DNA of 8,831 nt, from the NCBI GenBank assembly GCA_002839245.1, contig PGXR01000131.1:1-8831 (forward strand). The letters run 5' to 3'. Origin of the DNA: Spirochaetae bacterium HGW-Spirochaetae-7 (lineage in GTDB: Bacteria; Spirochaetota; Spirochaetia; Treponematales; UBA12059). Positions 6,772-8,831 of this stretch are shown here, in pieces; positions within the stretch are counted from its first letter, which is position 1; each line of letters begins with the position of its first letter. The notes beneath the pieces are model-generated. The model made no database searches. It was given only the letters and a program-made list of their open reading frames with translations, and was not told the DNA's origin. Both the position numbers and the translations under genes were made by a program.

Positions 6772-7033
6772 TCACTTGCCGAGCGCTTGTTCGATCGCGG
6801 CTATCATTTCCTTGCCGGCAGGTTCGGCCTTGCTGCCGAACCGGGCCAGGGTCGTTCCGTCCCTGCCGATGAGGAACTTGTTGAAGTTCCACGTAATGGC
6901 GCCGGGGAACGCCGTCGATATCGTCGGCGGTGAAGTCGTACACGGAGGGAGGACCGCCGTCCGCCTCGACGGTAAGGGCCAGTGTGGAGCACGAAGCCAT
7001 GCCGAAAGCGATAGGACCTTGAAAGCCGCTCAT
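6772..7033 (-). pseudogene. Glutathione peroxidase remnant with internal deletion and frame change
   Basis: An N-terminal piece read from the ATG at 7033 (good AAAGGAG seven bases upstream) contains VYDFTADDIDG, the usual first strand of the glutathione peroxidase family. It then joins, around 6910-6920, to a different reading frame encoding FPGAITWNFNKFLIGRDG and continuing to an alanine/glutamate-rich helix ending LGK at the TGA at 6772-6774. That is the family's C-terminal third. About 110 residues that should lie between are missing, including the catalytic cysteine/selenocysteine (NxASxC/U region) and the FPCNQF glutamine; only the tryptophan and asparagine of WNF remain. The about 30 residues before VYDF are not family-like. 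The gene cannot be an active peroxidase. An assembly collapse is an alternative to a genuine deletion. Confidence 0.85.
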
Positions 7034-7072
7034 TGCCGGACTCCTTTCAATATGCGGGAACATTCTTGAAGA

Positions 7073-7091
7073 CTTCTATTACATGTAGAAG
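7073..7091. promoter_or_regulatory. Inverted repeat near the predicted start of the gpx-remnant/pirin transcript
   Basis: CTTCTA (7073-7078) and TAGAAG (7086-7091) form 6-bp arms around seven bases, and an 8-base palindrome TACATGTA (7080-7087) is nested inside. It lies just past the predicted -10 element, a position typical of repressor binding. The regulator is unknown; it does not match a PerR or Fur box that I recognise. Confidence 0.35.
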
Positions 7092-7120
7092 AAGATACGA
7101 ACACGCGGCCTTGCCGGCAA
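7092..7120 (-). promoter_or_regulatory. Candidate promoter for the gpx remnant and pirin
   Basis: On the minus strand TTGCCG (7120-7115) and TATCTT (7097-7092) each match four of six bases of the sigma-70 boxes, with the ideal 17-base spacer. The -35 box lies inside the palindrome TTGCCGGCAA (7111-7120), so a protein bound there would affect polymerase access. Confidence 0.45.
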
Positions 7121-7158
7121 CAAGGCCCAAGCGCGTCTCGGAGCCGGCAACAAGGCCC
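7113..7158. repeat. Tandem 16-base direct repeat, 30-base period
   Basis: The word GCCGGCAACAAGGCCC occurs at 7113-7128 and again at 7143-7158, exactly 30 bases apart (close to three helical turns). The first copy is part of an inverted repeat GGCCTTG-(7)-CAAGGCC (7107-7127) and of the palindrome TTGCCGGCAA (7111-7120). Both fall upstream of or over the promoter candidate for the peroxidase remnant and could be paired protein-binding sites. Confidence 0.7.
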
Positions 7159-7275
7159 CTGGCTCGTTTCCGGGACGACCACACGGCCCGGGGGTGCCTC
7201 CGGACCGGCGACCTTCTTCCGCGCTCCTTCATCGACCTTTCCGGAAACCTTGATTGTACGTCGATTTTTCGGTTG

Positions 7276-7316
7276 TCGTTTCCTGGCGCGATGTATACGC
7301 TAAAGCCAGGAAACGA
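7276..7316. promoter_or_regulatory. 12-bp perfect inverted repeat immediately upstream of ada
   Basis: TCGTTTCCTGGC (7276-7287) and GCCAGGAAACGA (7305-7316) are perfect reverse complements separated by 17 bases, ending 17 bases before the chosen ada start. The spacer contains TATACG (7294-7299), a possible -10 element, and TTGTCG (7273-7278) is a -35-like word, though the spacing of 15 is short. A self-regulating Ada operator or another repressor site overlapping the promoter is the simplest reading. If transcribed, it would form a hairpin in the leader. Confidence 0.5.
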
Positions 7317-7333
7317 TGCGAAGGGGCGGTGCG

Positions 7334-8392
7334 ATGCTTGTCGAGGATAAGGTAGAGCGGGGAAAATTCCATGCGGCGTTGCTGAGGCGGGACTCCACCT
7401 TTCTCGGCACTTTTTTCGTCGGCGTGAAGACGACGGGCATCTTCTGCGTCCCGACCTGCGGAGCCAGGAAGCCGAGGCTGGAGAACGCGGAGTTCTTCAC
7501 CGAGATGAAGGATGCCTTGCGCTACGGGTACAGGCCGTGCAAGCTATGCCGACCGACGGAGGCCGCAAGACAGCCTCCCGAGGATGTCCTGCACGCGTTG
7601 CGCCTGTTAAAGGACCGGCCAAAGCAGAAGATCCCCGACGGCTGCCTGCGGGAGAACGGGGTCAGTCCCGAGATCGTCAGGAGATGGTTCAAGCAGAACT
7701 ACAAGATGACCTTCCAGGCGTACCAGCGGATGCTGAGGATCAATACGGCGGTCCAGGAGCTCAAGCGGATGAAAACGGTGACCGATGCGGCTTTCGACTC
7801 CGGATACGACTCGTTGAGCGGCTTTACCTACACGTTCAAGCGGCTCGTCGGCGATGTTCCAGGCAAGGGGAGGGACAAGGCTACGATACTGCTCGAGAGG
7901 ATTCCGACCCCGCTGGGTCCGATGTTCATAGGGGCGACCGACGACGGGATATGTCTCCTTGAATTCACCGACCGCCGGATGCTGGAGTCGGAGCTGGGTG
8001 ACCTGCAGCGAAGGCTCGGCGCGGCCGTTCTCATCAGCGAGAACGGGCATACGAGGCGCCTGAAGCTCGAGCTGGACGAGTATTTCGCCGGTACGCGGAA
8101 ACGGTTCGGGGTGCGGCTCGATACACCGGGCACCGATTTCCAGCGGAAGGTATGGGCATCCCTGATGGAAATCCCGTTCGGCGAAACGGCCTCCTACCAG
8201 GCCCAGGCCGAGAGGATAGGCAATCCGGCGGCGGTACGGGCGGTCGCTTCGGCCAACGGCCACAACCGGGTGGCCATCGTGATTCCCTGCCACCGCGTCA
8301 TAGGCAAGGACGGAAGCCTGACCGGTTACGGGGGAGGGCTGGAGAGGAAGCGCTGGCTGCTCGAGCACGAAAGGAAGTACGGAGACGACTAG
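7334..8392 (+). CDS. ada: Ada-type DNA methyl acceptor: methylphosphotriester and O6-methylguanine methyltransferase with AraC-type DNA-binding domain
   Basis: Repairs DNA alkylation damage by transferring methyl groups to its own cysteines and acts as a transcription activator once methylated. 352 residues from the ATG at 7334, against 354 in Escherichia coli Ada. The N-terminal zinc domain has C38 and C42 in TTGIFCVPTCGAR and C69 and C72 in RPCKLC, at the same numbers as in E. coli. An AraC-type helix-turn-helix region spans about 82-178 (RRWFKQNYKMTFQAY, then a second helix pair to LVGDVPG). The methyltransferase domain (about 185-345) has FQRKVW, GETASYQ, the active-site PCHRV (C319) and a GYGGG loop. 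The start was preferred over the ATG at 7316 because AAGGGG lies seven bases upstream and 7316 falls in an inverted repeat. Valine replaces the usual arginine after C38. Confidence 0.95.
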   Translation: MLVEDKVERGKFHAALLRRDSTFLGTFFVGVKTTGIFCVPTCGARKPRLENAEFFTEMKDALRYGYRPCKLCRPTEAARQPPEDVLHALRLLKDRPKQKIPDGCLRENGVSPEIVRRWFKQNYKMTFQAYQRMLRINTAVQELKRMKTVTDAAFDSGYDSLSGFTYTFKRLVGDVPGKGRDKATILLERIPTPLGPMFIGATDDGICLLEFTDRRMLESELGDLQRRLGAAVLISENGHTRRLKLELDEYFAGTRKRFGVRLDTPGTDFQRKVWASLMEIPFGETASYQAQAERIGNPAAVRAVASANGHNRVAIVIPCHRVIGKDGSLTGYGGGLERKRWLLEHERKYGDD

Positions 8393-8409
8393 TTCCGCGG
8401 GGCGTCGAA

Positions 8410-8424
8410 GGCGCGGGAAGCGCC
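8410..8424. terminator. Small GC hairpin between convergent genes
   Basis: GGCGC and GCGCC pair around GGGAA in the 36-base gap between the ada stop and the stop of the convergent gene. No T-tract follows on either strand, so any termination role is uncertain. Confidence 0.25.
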
Positions 8425-8428
8425 GCCG

Positions 8429-8831
8429 CTAGCTCTTCATGTATCCTTTCGCTGTCAGGAGCCCCTCGGCCGCCGCCAGGTCAACGGCACGCTGTACAAG
8501 CTCGCGGGGGAAGGGCCTGCCATCGCGCGAGAAGGGGCCGGGAGCCCGGGCTGCCCCGTCCCCGAAGGCCATGACTTGGTCCATGAGCTTGGCGGAATTG
8601 CCGAAGGCGTTGCCAGTGGGATAGCCCGGAACCAGGTCGAAAGCGCCGGCCACGGCGGCATCGACCTGTCGATCCAGGTCTCCGGTTCTGGTTCCGGCGG
8701 CTATCGCGGCCAATTGCGGCGCCAGCCAGTTGGCTGTGGACAGGAGGAAGCCGTCGTACGGCCCGCGCGGCTTGAGCCAGGACCGGTAGCCCGTCTCCGC
8801 GCCGCGGACGAGGAATAACCCGCCAAGGTCC
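8429..8831 (-). CDS. C-terminal part of a dihydrodipicolinate synthase/N-acetylneuraminate lyase family protein, 5' end beyond window
   Basis: 133 residues of open frame enter from the right edge and end at TAG (8429-8431). The sequence resembles the C-terminal half of DapA/NanA class I aldolases. A stretch reading YDGFLLSTANWLAPQLAAI corresponds to the family's G-(V/F)-I-S-x-T-A-N-x-x-P strand and helix. A GD-x-x-(A/R) helix follows, then GNAFGNSAKLMDQVMAFG, where the family has NP-x-P-x-K and a helix. It finishes with a PF-x-x-x-x-x-P segment and a final helix ending AAEGLL, as in the last helix of these enzymes. The Schiff-base lysine and the YNxP motif would lie outside the window, so substrate and activity cannot be judged. 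The family call rests on pattern and order, not on a catalytic residue. It is convergent with ada and unlikely to be co-regulated with it. Confidence 0.6.
   Translation of the reverse strand, partial: DLGGLFLVRGAETGYRSWLKPRGPYDGFLLSTANWLAPQLAAIAAGTRTGDLDRQVDAAVAGAFDLVPGYPTGNAFGNSAKLMDQVMAFGDGAARAPGPFSRDGRPFPRELVQRAVDLAAAEGLLTAKGYMKS

Larger units (their letters stand above)
7034..7333. other. Divergent control region between the peroxidase remnant and ada
   Basis: This 300-base stretch holds no convincing gene. It contains a minus-strand promoter candidate (7092-7120), an inverted repeat near the expected start site (7073-7091), a tandem 16-base repeat (7113-7158) and a long inverted repeat next to ada (7276-7316). 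The middle part (about 7160-7260) is GC-rich at first and then more AT-rich; I see nothing specific there beyond the short palindrome TTTCCGGAAA. Confidence 0.6.

Noticed and set aside
6821..6842. 8-bp inverted repeat (GGTTCGGC / GCCGAACC) inside the peroxidase remnant
   Set aside because: It falls in codons that fit the family's C-terminal sequence and has no T-tract, so chance in coding sequence is the simplest explanation.
6941..7033. Possible lipoprotein signal (MASC) near the start of the peroxidase remnant
   Set aside because: There is no basic N-terminus and no hydrophobic stretch of adequate length before the cysteine.
6810..7119. 11-base word CCTTGCCGGCA found both in the peroxidase remnant (6810-6820) and in the upstream control region (7109-7119)
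   Set aside because: Short and GC-rich; one copy is explained by coding for the remnant, and there is no further similarity around it.

Overview
This is a gene-dense, high-GC bacterial window with no rRNA, tRNA, CRISPR array or insertion sequence that I can support. I cannot fix the lineage from sequence alone. The GC-rich coding, regular use of AGG for arginine and strong AGGAGG ribosome binding sites would suit a high-GC spirochaete-like or other environmental bacterium, but that is a guess.

Left part (1-3914, minus strand): four genes run right to left as one tightly packed aromatic amino acid operon, aroF-like DAHP synthase, aroB, aroC, then pheA (chorismate mutase/prephenate dehydratase, cut by the left edge). 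Each gene overlaps the next by exactly 4 bases (GTGA, ATGA, ATGA), so translation is probably coupled. The operon encodes the first two and the last shikimate-pathway steps plus the branch to phenylpyruvate; aroD, aroE, aroK and aroA must lie elsewhere. A short divergent promoter region (about 3915-4026) separates it from a plus-strand class I aminotransferase (4027-5238), which could supply the final transamination to phenylalanine or a related step.

Middle part (5239-7033, minus strand): a thiol/oxidative-stress group. It holds trxA with an unusual WCMPC active site and a strong hairpin-plus-T8 terminator, a pirin-family protein, and directly upstream of pirin a broken glutathione peroxidase that has lost its catalytic centre through an internal deletion and frame change.

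Right part (7034-8831): a 300-base divergent control region rich in repeats and palindromes lies between the broken peroxidase and a complete Ada-type DNA alkylation-repair protein/regulator (plus strand). A convergent partial gene of the dihydrodipicolinate synthase/N-acetylneuraminate lyase family runs off the right edge.

I did not find a clearly new multi-gene system. The best leads are the deleted peroxidase at the head of the pirin transcript, the repeat-rich control region before it and ada, the 12-bp inverted repeat just ahead of ada, and an aromatic pathway in which both usual feedback points look altered.
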